A stretch of DNA of 41,019 nt, taken from Gammaproteobacteria bacterium (GTDB taxonomy: Bacteria > Pseudomonadota > Gammaproteobacteria > Arenicellales > JAANXG01). The stretch covers positions 4,485 to 45,503 of the forward strand of contig JAHEIO010000019.1 in the NCBI GenBank assembly GCA_024639325.1, given 5' to 3'. Of the stretch, positions 32,769 through 40,925 are shown in pieces (within the stretch, counting starts at the first letter, position 1; the number at the start of each line of letters is the position of its first letter). A program made the position numbers and the translations under genes. The notes below the pieces were generated by a model. That model was given only the letters and a program-made list of their open reading frames with translations. It was not told the DNA's origin and searched no databases.

Positions 32769-33506
32769 ATGACCACTGAGAAACTGCACAAGGTCCTGGC
32801 GGCGGCCGGGCTGGGTTCCCGGCGGCAGATCGAAAAATGGATCGCGGAGGGCCGGGTCGGGGTCGACGGGGAGGTTGCGCACGTCGGGCATCGCGTTGGT
32901 CAGGATGCGGCGATTACGCTTGATGGCAAGCCTGTTGCGTTGAGGGATGCACCGGTCGCCCGGGTAATCATCTATCACAAACCGCTGGGTGAGATCTGTA
33001 CGCGTTCGGATCCCCAGGGCCGGCCGACGGTTTTCGATCGACTGCCCGGTGTATCCGGGCGCTGGATATCGGTCGGCAGGCTCGACATCAACACAACCGG
33101 CCTGCTTTTGCTGACCAACGACGGCCTGCTGGCATCGCGCCTGATGCACCCGTCTACCGGTTTAGAGCGTGAGTACATGGTCCGTGTGCACGGTAATCCC
33201 ACAACCGGACAGCTCGATAGGCTCACAACCGGGATCGATCTTGATGGCAGGCCCGCCCGATTCAATGCACTGGAATCCCTTGGAAAGAAAGCAGACGTAA
33301 AAAACCAGCGTTACCGGATCAAATTGAGTGAAGGTCGAAACCGAGAAATAAGACGTCTCTGGGAAAAGATTGGCTGTCGGGTGAATCAGCTCAAGCGGAT
33401 TCGCTTCGGGCCCGTCCATTTGCCCGCAAACTTGCCCCCCGGAAGCTGGCTGGAACTCGACGCCGATGCCGTTCTATCCCTCCAGCGCGGCGCGGGAACA
33501 GCCTGA
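32769..33506 (+). CDS. rluB: 23S rRNA pseudouridine synthase RluB
   Basis: RluB makes pseudouridine 2605 in 23S rRNA. The 245-residue product has an S4 RNA-binding domain (about 4-50, KLHKVLAAAGLGSRRQIEKW) and an RsuA-type catalytic domain with the nucleophile D106 in SVGRLDINTTGLLLLTNDG. NREIRRLWEKIGCRVNQLKR is the conserved C-terminal motif. It is placed in RluB rather than RluE or RsuA by its position after scpB, the usual neighbour. ATG 32769 lacks a strong ribosome-binding site. The next gene starts 5 bp after its stop. Confidence 0.93.
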   Translation: MTTEKLHKVLAAAGLGSRRQIEKWIAEGRVGVDGEVAHVGHRVGQDAAITLDGKPVALRDAPVARVIIYHKPLGEICTRSDPQGRPTVFDRLPGVSGRWISVGRLDINTTGLLLLTNDGLLASRLMHPSTGLEREYMVRVHGNPTTGQLDRLTTGIDLDGRPARFNALESLGKKADVKNQRYRIKLSEGRNREIRRLWEKIGCRVNQLKRIRFGPVHLPANLPPGSWLELDADAVLSLQRGAGTA

Positions 33507-33511
33507 ATTCG

Positions 33512-34168
33512 ATGACCCATGTCTCCCGGCTCTACCGGCGGCTCGACGCGGTGTACGGGCCACAACACTGGTGGCCCGCAAAATCGGTCTTCGAGGTCGT
33601 CGCGGGCGCCGTACTGACGCAAAATACGTCCTGGCGAAACGTCGAAAAAGCGCTGTTCAACCTCAGGCAGGTCCGGGCAATGTCTGCCGGCCGCATCCTG
33701 TATCTGCCGTCTGAAGAACTGGCTGCATTGATCTACCCATCGGGATTTTACAGGGTGAAAACGCAGCGGCTGCGGGCGGTGTGCGCGTGGCTCGAGGACA
33801 ATGGCGGGAGCAGGCGGCTTGCCTTGCTGCCGACGGATGAATTGCGTGCTTCACTGCTTTCCGTGCACGGCGTCGGTGCGGAGACGGCGGATGCCATCCT
33901 GCTTTATGCGTTTCAACGGCCGGTGTTTGTGGTCGATGCTTATGCCCGGCGGCTATTCAGCAGGGTAGGTATCATTCGAGGAACTGAATCCTACGATGAT
34001 ATCCGGGCGATGGTCGAATCGGAAATGGACGGTTCGGCGCCGGATTTCAATGAGTTTCACGCCTTGATCGTGGAACACGGCAAGCGGACCTGTCGAAAGA
34101 AACCGCGCTGCGGGAACTGCCGGATTCGCGGTTGCTGCAATTACCCATCACGGGGAGCGGAACAATGA
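33512..34168 (+). CDS. Endonuclease III-like HhH-GPD DNA glycosylase with Fe-S cluster
   Basis: This 218-residue base-excision-repair glycosylase has the helix-hairpin-helix GPD fold: GAVLTQNTSWRNVEKAL, the hairpin LLSVHGVGAETADAILLYA, the catalytic Asp (D142) in VFVVDAYARRLF, and a C-terminal Fe-S cysteine set (194, 200, 203 and 208 or 209). In endonuclease III the hairpin is followed by a catalytic Lys (GVGxKTA); here that site is Glu124. It should therefore act as a monofunctional glycosylase without lyase activity, similar to the MagIII type acting on alkylated bases. Specificity is inference. The spacing of the first cysteine pair is five residues rather than six. Start ATG 33512; it shares ATGA with the methyltransferase gene. 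Confidence 0.88.
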   Translation: MTHVSRLYRRLDAVYGPQHWWPAKSVFEVVAGAVLTQNTSWRNVEKALFNLRQVRAMSAGRILYLPSEELAALIYPSGFYRVKTQRLRAVCAWLEDNGGSRRLALLPTDELRASLLSVHGVGAETADAILLYAFQRPVFVVDAYARRLFSRVGIIRGTESYDDIRAMVESEMDGSAPDFNEFHALIVEHGKRTCRKKPRCGNCRIRGCCNYPSRGAEQ

Positions 34169-34995
34169 GCAGCTACGAGGACTATACCAAAATCGCGGGC
34201 GCCTACGACGCTACGAGAAGCGCTGTCGGAGTGGCAATCATTACCGGTTGTCTCGGCGTTTCGCAGGTGCCTCTGGGGCAGCAGTACGTGCTCGATGCCG
34301 GATGCGGTACCGGTAACTACTCGCGTGCATTGATCGATTACGTGCGCCGCATTGCGGCGGTGGACATGAACGCGCGTATGCTGGAGCAGGCAAAACGGAA
34401 ATTTCCGGAGCCGCACGCATCCACTATCGAGTTTCACCAGGCGGGCATCGACGGTTTGCCATTCGAGTCATCGGTCTTCGATGGGGTGATGATCAACCAG
34501 GTGCTGCACCACATCGCCGACGACGCGGAGTCCGGCTATCCGAATACCCACCGGGTCATCGCGGAATTCGCCAGGGTGCTGAAAACGGGCGGGGGATTGG
34601 TCATCAACATCTGCTCCCACCACCAGCTCGAGAGCGCGTTCTGGTACTGTGCACTCATTCCCGAGGAGGCATCGCGAATGCGTGAGCGGCATATCCCGCT
34701 GTCGCGGCTGCAGGAACTGCTGGAACGGTGCGGCTTCGAGTGCCTCGGCCGCACCGTGCCGGTGGACGCGCTCATGCAGGGACCGGCATACCTGAATCCG
34801 CGCGGGCCGCTGGACGCCGGATGGCGCAATGGCGATTCTGTCTGGAGTACGGTACTACCGGATCGGCTCGACGAGGTGTGCTCCCGTATCCGGCAGCTGG
34901 ATCGCGCCGGGCAGCTCGAGACATTCGTGCGGGAAAACGATGCCCGGAGAACGGATATTGGTCAGATGACTTTCATACACGCCAGGAGAAGATGA
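34165..34995 (+). CDS. Class I SAM-dependent methyltransferase
   Basis: This is a 276-residue methyltransferase. Motif I is VLDAGCGTGNYSRAL (about residues 46-60), motif II is AAVDMNARMLEQAKRKF, the acidic binding loop follows in GIDGLPFESSVFDGVMINQV with LHHI, and motif III is FARVLKTGGGLVINICSHHQ. The pattern resembles the UbiE/ArsM-like small-molecule group, but no substrate can be assigned; the 40 or so residues after motif III (EEASRMRERHIPLSRLQELL) are helical. ATG 34165 overlaps the glycosylase stop as ATGA, so the two are coupled. It is convergent with the importer operon 16 bp downstream. Confidence 0.85.
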   Translation: MSSYEDYTKIAGAYDATRSAVGVAIITGCLGVSQVPLGQQYVLDAGCGTGNYSRALIDYVRRIAAVDMNARMLEQAKRKFPEPHASTIEFHQAGIDGLPFESSVFDGVMINQVLHHIADDAESGYPNTHRVIAEFARVLKTGGGLVINICSHHQLESAFWYCALIPEEASRMRERHIPLSRLQELLERCGFECLGRTVPVDALMQGPAYLNPRGPLDAGWRNGDSVWSTVLPDRLDEVCSRIRQLDRAGQLETFVRENDARRTDIGQMTFIHARRR

Positions 34996-35011
34996 ACCGA
35001 TCGCCCAGCCG

Positions 35012-36730
35012 TTATCTCATCCTCCACTTCTGCGTCCGCCTTTCGATATAGGCTGAAACGATGTAGTGCAGGATTCTGACCCCGGCCGCGGTGTAGAAGA
35101 TCATCATTCCCATTGCCGCCGCCGGCGCGATGTCCCCGGCGTCGTCCATATTCAGAACGGCTACCGAAGCAAGTGTGGTGTCCGGTCCGTACAGAAAGAC
35201 CACCGCGGACACCGTGGTCATTGCGTTCACGAACAGGTATATCCCGATGTCGAAGATGGCCGGCAGGCATACCGGAACGGTGACCCGGCTGAAGACCTTG
35301 TAGAACGGCTGTTTGAGGGAAGAGGATACCGCCTCGAATTCGGCGTCCATTTGCTTCAACGCGGTCACCGCAGTGAGGTGGCTTACGGTATAGAAATGGG
35401 TGATCGTGCTGATCACCAGAATTGCCATGGTGCCGTAAATGAAATTCAGCGGATTGTTGGGCGCGTTGAAGAAAAAAATGTATGCCAGGCCCAGCACCAG
35501 CCCGGGCACAGCCATCGGCATCATGGCCAGTAACTGGAAGAATCCCCGGCCGAGCCTGAAACCGCGGCCCTTTTCGACCATGTAGGCGCCCACGAACACG
35601 ACGATGGTGCCGAAGAGCGCGGTGTAGGTTGCCATGCGTATGGAATTGAAATAGGACTCCCAGCCCCCGCCGTCCATCAGGTCGAACTGATAATTTTTAA
35701 GCCCCAGGGAAAGGTCGTAGGGATAGAACTTGACCAGTGCGGCGTATTGGCATACCGCCAGCATTCCAAGAATGAACAGGCTTACCAGGCAGGCGTAGCC
35801 CAGCATAATCGAATCGAAACGCCTGTTCGGATTGGGTTGCAGCGGCACCGCACGGGCGGATAGCAGCGCCACCTGCTTTTTCTGTACGACGCGGTCGACG
35901 AAGAAGGCGACGGCGGCCGGGATCAGCAGGACGACGCTGACCACCGCGCCCATCTCGAAGTTCTGCTGGCCTATGACCTGTTTGTAGATGTCGGTCGCCA
36001 GAACGTTGAAATCACCGCCGATCACCTTGGGCGCGCCGAAGTCGGTGATGGTCAGGGTGAACACCACGAAAGCGGCGCTGATCAAGCCGTAGCGCGCCCC
36101 GGGCAGGGTCACGGTAAAGAAGATTCTCGGCTTGCTTGCGCGCAGCGCGATGGCCGATTCGTACAGCCGGGAATCGGCGATGGACAGTGCCGTGATAATG
36201 ATGATCATCGCGTGGGGCAGGGTGAAGAACACCTCCGCGATGACGATACCGATCGGCCCGTATATGTCGTGGCCGAACAGGAGTTCCGGGATCATGCCCT
36301 GCCGGCCGAACAGGTAGACGAGCGCTATGCCCGGCAGCAGAGAGGGCACCAGGATGGGCACCATGGCGACGGATTTGAAAAATCCCTTCAAAGGCATGCA
36401 GCTGCGGGTCAGTGCATAGGCAAGAACGAAAGCCAGCGTGACCGTGATGCCTGTAGTAATGACGGCCACGAAAATGCTGTTGTTTATGGAGTAGGTGAGT
36501 GCGGGCGTGCCGAAGTACTCCAGGTAGTTTGCCAAGCCTATAAAGTCGCCGTCATGATTCTGGAAACTTTTCGACAGCATCGCATACAGCGGAAACGCCA
36601 GCGCCACCAGCAGGTACAGGCCGATAACGAGCATGAATGCGCGCATATGCCAGTCATCTCGGCTTGCCTTGGGTTTGATCCGTACGGCCGAGATCGGAAC
36701 TGTAGCGGCGGCGGGTGTGGACATCTGCAT
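35012..36730 (-). CDS. ABC importer permease, fused double module (2-aminoethylphosphonate/iron type)
   Basis: This 572-residue permease contains two binding-protein-dependent transport modules in one chain, with about twelve membrane segments. Each half has an EAA-type loop: EAVSSSLKQPFYKVFSRVTV in the second half and SAIALRASKPRIFFTVTLPG in the first. The fused layout is seen in FbpB/AfuB iron permeases and in putative 2-aminoethylphosphonate permeases (PhnU2-like). The associated binding protein favours the latter. ATG 36730 is 9 bp from the ATPase stop, so both are in one operon. It lies last, convergent with the methyltransferase gene. Confidence 0.88.
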   Translation of the reverse strand: MQMSTPAAATVPISAVRIKPKASRDDWHMRAFMLVIGLYLLVALAFPLYAMLSKSFQNHDGDFIGLANYLEYFGTPALTYSINNSIFVAVITTGITVTLAFVLAYALTRSCMPLKGFFKSVAMVPILVPSLLPGIALVYLFGRQGMIPELLFGHDIYGPIGIVIAEVFFTLPHAMIIIITALSIADSRLYESAIALRASKPRIFFTVTLPGARYGLISAAFVVFTLTITDFGAPKVIGGDFNVLATDIYKQVIGQQNFEMGAVVSVVLLIPAAVAFFVDRVVQKKQVALLSARAVPLQPNPNRRFDSIMLGYACLVSLFILGMLAVCQYAALVKFYPYDLSLGLKNYQFDLMDGGGWESYFNSIRMATYTALFGTIVVFVGAYMVEKGRGFRLGRGFFQLLAMMPMAVPGLVLGLAYIFFFNAPNNPLNFIYGTMAILVISTITHFYTVSHLTAVTALKQMDAEFEAVSSSLKQPFYKVFSRVTVPVCLPAIFDIGIYLFVNAMTTVSAVVFLYGPDTTLASVAVLNMDDAGDIAPAAAMGMMIFYTAAGVRILHYIVSAYIERRTQKWRMR

Positions 36731-36739
36731 AGGCGGTCT

Positions 36740-37870
36740 CTACCCGTTTTTAGCGTAGACGCGAATCCGTTCCCTCGGCAGCGCCACGGAAATTGTTGAT
36801 CCCTCGACGATGTCGAGCCGTCGCACCAGATTGATAGACAGGTCCGCCCGCAATCGAACATTGCCTATGCTGTCCGAAGCGAAATCGGCGCGCACGAAAG
36901 AACCCAGAAATTCGACCTCCTCAACGGATACCTCGACGACATTGTTGCCTTGGTTCGCACCGCGCGACGCTTCCTGAACCTCGATGTCCTCGGGACGTAT
37001 GGCGACCGTAACTTCACCCGAGTCGAGCGATTCGTCCAGATCGCACTGCAGGATTATTTTCCCGACTTTCACGCTCTCCGCGCTTTCGACGACGCCCGGT
37101 ACGAAGTTCATGGTGCCGATGAAATCGGCGACGAAAGACGTGGCGGGCTCGCGATAGATTTCCATGGGCGAGCCGATTTGCTCTATGAAGCCGTCGTTCA
37201 TCACGACGATTCGATCCGCCATGGTGAGCGCTTCCTCCTGATCATGAGTCACCATGATGGTCGTCACACCGAGACGCTCCTGCAGCGCGCGTATCTCGTG
37301 ACGAAGGTATGCCCGGACCTTGGCGTCCAACGCCGACAGCGGCTCGTCCAACAGGAGCAGGCCGGGGGAGGTGGCCAGCGCCCTCGCCAGCGCAACACGC
37401 TGCTGCTGTCCTCCCGACAGTTGTGCGGGATATTTGTCGGCCTGTTCGGGCAGGCCGACAAGTTCCAAAAGTTCCGATACCCGGCTTTTGATTTCAGAAC
37501 GCGCGGTTTTTCTGTTTTCGAGGCCGTAGGCGATATTCTTGCGTACGGTCATGTTGGGAAACAGGGCATAGGATTGAAACACGATACCAAAATCGCGCTC
37601 CGAAGGCGGCAACGCCGACACATCTTTTCCGCCTTGCTCGACCGTGCCGGAAGTCTGGATGTCGAGCCCGGCGATGGCCCGCAGCAGGGTTGTCTTGCCG
37701 CACCCGGACGGGCCGAGGAAACACACGAATTCCCCGTCGTAGATTTCGAGGGAAATCTCATGCAGCGCGGTGAAAGCGCCGAACATCTTGGTTAGATCGG
37801 TAATCCTGAGAAACGGGCTTTCCGTCGGTAACCGGGGACTAGCCGGCTTCCTGGTCTTCGTATTTTCCAT
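36740..37870 (-). CDS. ABC importer ATP-binding protein (2-aminoethylphosphonate/iron type)
   Basis: This 376-residue ATPase energises the importer. Walker A is GPSGCGKT (53-60), the Q-loop follows in VFQSYALFPNMT, the signature is LSGGQQQRVALARAL, Walker B is LLLLDEPLSALD and the switch His is in MVTHDQEEA. A TOBE-type domain fills the C-terminal 130 residues (VAIRPEDIEV). The chain resembles PotA/FbpC/PhnT proteins. It lies second in the operon, 128 bp after the binding-protein gene, with a terminator in between. A 9-bp gap to the permease gene shows tight coupling with that partner. Confidence 0.92.
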   Translation of the reverse strand: MENTKTRKPASPRLPTESPFLRITDLTKMFGAFTALHEISLEIYDGEFVCFLGPSGCGKTTLLRAIAGLDIQTSGTVEQGGKDVSALPPSERDFGIVFQSYALFPNMTVRKNIAYGLENRKTARSEIKSRVSELLELVGLPEQADKYPAQLSGGQQQRVALARALATSPGLLLLDEPLSALDAKVRAYLRHEIRALQERLGVTTIMVTHDQEEALTMADRIVVMNDGFIEQIGSPMEIYREPATSFVADFIGTMNFVPGVVESAESVKVGKIILQCDLDESLDSGEVTVAIRPEDIEVQEASRGANQGNNVVEVSVEEVEFLGSFVRADFASDSIGNVRLRADLSINLVRRLDIVEGSTISVALPRERIRVYAKNG

Positions 37871-37939
37871 CGTTTGGCCAGCGGTGTTCGCTGCGGTTAC
37901 CTTATCATTTTTCCGTTGGTCTTACGCCCGTTCCGATTC

Positions 37940-37975
37940 AAAAAAAAACCGGTTGCCATTCAGACAACCGGTTTT
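37940..37975 (-). terminator. Rho-independent terminator between binding-protein and ATPase genes
   Basis: On the minus strand AAAACCGGTTG pairs perfectly with CAACCGGTTTT (11 bp) around a 9-nt loop and runs straight into nine T residues (37948-37940). It is 24 bp past the binding-protein stop. Since the ATPase and permease genes follow on the same strand, it probably works as a partial terminator, giving more binding protein than membrane components. ATPase expression would need read-through or a separate promoter in 37871-37939. Confidence 0.92.
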
Positions 37976-37998
37976 CCGTGCAGTATTTAGAACGGGTG

Positions 37999-39042
37999 TT
38001 AGCTCTTCGGCTCCGACTTGGAATCGTAGCGTTTTTGCCACTCCGCCAGGATTGCTTTTCTATTACTCGCCGCCCATTCGAAGTCGTTGTCGATCATCGA
38101 TTGCGGAATGTTGTCCGGGAAATGTTCCACCGGTTGCGCCAGAGCCTGGATGCCTATGACCGCATAGCCTTCGTTGTACATCATGTTGGCTTTCTCCGAG
38201 ATCGACCAGTCGACCAGCTTCTTGGCTGCCTCCATGTTGTCCGTTCCTTTGACGATAGCGGTCGCTTCCATGTCCCAACCAATGCCCTCCGACGGAATGA
38301 TGATTTCGAGTGGGGCTCCTTCGGCTTTCGACTTGGCACCCCGGAACGCGAAAGACACCCCGACGGCGACTTCGCCGCGGGCTGCCTGTTTACAGGGTTT
38401 GGAACCGGAATGGGTGTAGTGATCGATGTTTTCGTGCAGCGCATCCATGAACGCCCAGCCGTCTTGCTCTCCGAATATCTGCAGCCAGCTGGAGACGTCC
38501 AGGAAGCCGGTACCCGATGAATTCGGGTTGGGCATCGCGACGTGGCCCTTGAATTCAGGTTTTGTCAGGTCCTTCCAGGATGTCGGCATGGGCAGTCCAA
38601 GTTTTTCGGCTTCCACCGTGTTGACACAGATGGCCGCCACCCAGGCGTCCATACCGGTCCAGTATGGCGGGTCGTCCTTGTCAACGAATTTAGGATTGAG
38701 TTTATCGAGACCCGCCGGGGCGTAGGGTTCCAGCATGCCTTCGCCTTTCATCAGCAACAGGCTCGTCGCCGCAAGGCCCCAGATGACGTCGGCCTGGGGA
38801 TTGTCCTTTTCGGCAAGCAGTTTGGCAGTGACGATTCCGGTTGAGTCGCGCACCCATTTTATGTTGATATCGGGATGGTCTTCGTTGAATCGCGCGGCAT
38901 ATTTCTTGAGGTCTTCCGCCTCGACGGCCGTGTACACGGTAAGATCGACCGCCGACGCGATCGAACTCGACAGGGCGAATCCGACTACGGCGCTGACCGC
39001 CGAAATCGTCAAGCGCCGTAAGGCATTTGGCTTGTTAGTCAT
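37999..39042 (-). CDS. Periplasmic substrate-binding protein (putative 2-aminoethylphosphonate)
   Basis: This is the periplasmic receptor of the importer, 347 residues from ATG 39042. The signal peptide is MTNKPNALRRLTISAVSAVV with cleavage near SIASA/VDL. The mature chain is a two-lobed extracellular-binding fold: LTVYTAVEAEDLKKYAARFN, STGIVTAKLLAEKDNPQADV, then PYWTGMDAWVA and PNPNSSGTGFLDVSSWLQ. It belongs to the group with iron(III)-binding FbpA/AfuA and putative 2-aminoethylphosphonate receptors (PhnS2-like). It lacks the paired tyrosines typical of FbpA's iron site near the C-terminus, which favours the phosphonate call. Ligand identity is inference. GGGG lies about nine bases upstream of ATG 39042; a GTG at 39111 would wrongly precede the signal peptide. 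Confidence 0.88.
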   Translation of the reverse strand: MTNKPNALRRLTISAVSAVVGFALSSSIASAVDLTVYTAVEAEDLKKYAARFNEDHPDINIKWVRDSTGIVTAKLLAEKDNPQADVIWGLAATSLLLMKGEGMLEPYAPAGLDKLNPKFVDKDDPPYWTGMDAWVAAICVNTVEAEKLGLPMPTSWKDLTKPEFKGHVAMPNPNSSGTGFLDVSSWLQIFGEQDGWAFMDALHENIDHYTHSGSKPCKQAARGEVAVGVSFAFRGAKSKAEGAPLEIIIPSEGIGWDMEATAIVKGTDNMEAAKKLVDWSISEKANMMYNEGYAVIGIQALAQPVEHFPDNIPQSMIDNDFEWAASNRKAILAEWQKRYDSKSEPKS

Positions 39043-39330
39043 GGTGTTATCCCCGTATGATGGTTTGAACGTTTTTATGGATGAATTCGCCAGGCAGTTT
39101 GTTGAAATCACGACTGGTTTGTCGAAATCCCGGACTCGTGCCAGCGGAGCTGACGGATTATTTTATGTATGTTGCGTAAAAATTAACACTTTCCGTTCGA
39201 ATGCAAGCATATTCCGACCGCGCGCAGTATACAAGATGTCGATGATATCCATAAATCCGGCCAAGTCGGGGAAGCCCCGCCGCATTCACCGTGCTTCGAG
39301 GGTTTCCAACAAATTGCAGGGCTGTGCGTC

Positions 39331-40080
39331 GTGAAGATTTCTATAGTAACGGCGGTATACAACGCTGCGGACACCGTGTCAGACGCCCTTGATTCAGTGA
39401 GGGCACAGCGTTTCAGCGATGTTGAACACATCGTCGTCGATGGCGGTTCCACCGACGGCACGCTTGAAATACTCGAAGCAAACAAACCGCTCCGGTTCAT
39501 CTCCGAACCCGATAACGGGTTGTACGACGCCATGAACAAGGGCATCGCAGCGGCCACCGGCGATGTTGTCGGTTTTCTCAATGCCGACGATGTCTACGCA
39601 CACGACGGGGTCCTGGACCGCGTTGCGACTACGCTCGAAAACGAAAATGCGCAATCCTGTTATGCGGACCTGGTGTACGTCGACCGCGTCGACATGGACA
39701 AGGTGGTGCGTTACTGGACGTCCAAACCCTTCGTCCCGGGTTCTTTCCGCCGCGGCTGGTTGCCGGCGCACCCGACGTTTTTCGTTGTGCGGGAAGTGTA
39801 CGAGAAATTCGGATGTTTCGATCTGAACTATAAAATTCAGTCCGATTTCGAACTGACCATGCGTTTCCTGGAGATCAACCGGATATCCTCCCGCTATGTA
39901 CCGGAAATCTGGGTCAGGATGAGAATGGGTGGACATACCAACAGGAGCCTTGTCAACATCGTAAAGGGAAATCTGGAGTCATACCGGGCATGCAGACAGC
40001 ATGGTATCCGCGTCGGTCCGGTGTTTTTCGTGACCAAGATCGCTCAGCGCGTACCTCAGTTCTTCAGGAAACCGGAATAG
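39331..40080 (+). CDS. Family 2 glycosyltransferase
   Basis: This is a GT-A fold enzyme of 249 residues that transfers a sugar from a nucleotide donor, probably in surface-polysaccharide synthesis. The landmarks are MKISIVTAVYNAADTVSDAL, VVDGGSTDGTLEI (36-48), the DxD-like NADD in GFLNADDVYA (81-90), and the acceptor-side HPTFFVVREVYEKFGCFDL. The domain order matches WcaE/WfgS-like colanic-acid transferases. There is no membrane segment; a basic C-terminal stretch (TKIAQRVPQFFRKPE) could touch the membrane. The start is GTG 39331. It is divergent from the importer operon with 288 bp between, where promoters for both must lie. The HAD gene follows after 24 bp. Confidence 0.9.
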   Translation: MKISIVTAVYNAADTVSDALDSVRAQRFSDVEHIVVDGGSTDGTLEILEANKPLRFISEPDNGLYDAMNKGIAAATGDVVGFLNADDVYAHDGVLDRVATTLENENAQSCYADLVYVDRVDMDKVVRYWTSKPFVPGSFRRGWLPAHPTFFVVREVYEKFGCFDLNYKIQSDFELTMRFLEINRISSRYVPEIWVRMRMGGHTNRSLVNIVKGNLESYRACRQHGIRVGPVFFVTKIAQRVPQFFRKPE

Positions 40081-40104
40081 CGACAGCGACTTGGGGGATT
40101 GCAT

Positions 40105-40860
40105 ATGGCGGAACTGCAAGTGGGCAACAAGAGGTTCGACATCGAGGTCGTTGTTTTCGACAAGGACGGCACGCTGATCGATTTCCACATCATGTGGGGA
40201 CGGCGCGCTAAATCCGCCGTGGACGCGTTGCTGCTCGAAACCCGGGGCGGCGACAAGCTGGAAGCCGCGCTTTATCAAACTATCGGCTATCAGCCCGACA
40301 CCGGCGTTACGGCGGGCGCCGGGCCGCTGGCCGTGGTCCCGCTTCACAAGACTTACGTGGTGATATCGACCGTGCTCTTTCAACACGGCTGGCCGTGGCA
40401 TGAGGCGGAACGGCTCACTGAAAATGCCTTTTCGCCGGTCATGTCCAGTGAGCCGACGGCAGAAACGGTGAGACCGCTGGGCGAGGTACGGAGGACGATC
40501 GAGCGGCTGAATTCAATAGGCGTGCGCACCGCAATGGCGACCGCGGACGATCGCGACCCCACCCGAAAGATCCTGCAAATGCTCGCAATCGATTCCCATT
40601 TCGATCTTCTGTATTGCGGCGACGATGAGGACCTGCCCCAGAAACCGTCTGCGCGTCTGCTCGAGCACGTTGCCGAGCGATGCCAGATAGATCTCTCGAA
40701 AATCATGATGGTGGGGGATACCATCGGTGACCTGTCCATGGCGCATGCGGCCAACGCCGGGGCCAGGATCGGCGTGGTGGGCGGGGCTACGGATGAGGCG
40801 ACCCTGGCCGAATGGAGCGATGTGTTGATCTCCTCCATAGATGAGATAACAGCATTGTAG
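40105..40860 (+). CDS. HAD-family phosphatase (phosphoglycolate-phosphatase-like)
   Basis: This is a 251-residue haloacid-dehalogenase-superfamily hydrolase. Motif I is VVFDKDGTLID with the nucleophile Asp at about residue 17 and the acid/base Asp two further. Motif II is TAMATADDRD, motif III the Lys in PQKPSARLLEHV, and motif IV VGDTIGDLSMAHAA. A helical cap (about 25-110) sits between motifs I and II, as in Gph-like enzymes. The substrate is unknown; it may be a sugar phosphate given the glycosyltransferase gene just upstream. ATG 40105 has GGGGGA about seven bases upstream; TTG 40099 is in frame but too close to that site. Confidence 0.87.
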   Translation: MAELQVGNKRFDIEVVVFDKDGTLIDFHIMWGRRAKSAVDALLLETRGGDKLEAALYQTIGYQPDTGVTAGAGPLAVVPLHKTYVVISTVLFQHGWPWHEAERLTENAFSPVMSSEPTAETVRPLGEVRRTIERLNSIGVRTAMATADDRDPTRKILQMLAIDSHFDLLYCGDDEDLPQKPSARLLEHVAERCQIDLSKIMMVGDTIGDLSMAHAANAGARIGVVGGATDEATLAEWSDVLISSIDEITAL

Positions 40861-40862
40861 GA

Positions 40863-40877
40863 GGCGCGCCTCGCGCC
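40863..40877. other. Small GC hairpin in the convergent 3' gap
   Basis: GGCGCG and CGCGCC pair around CCT immediately after the HAD stop codon, between two convergent genes. No T-run follows, so it is at best a weak or bidirectional 3'-end structure. Confidence 0.35.
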
Positions 40878-40925
40878 GATCAACGCGCGGCTCACATATT
40901 CCAGGATCTCTAGTGTGTCTCTGGG

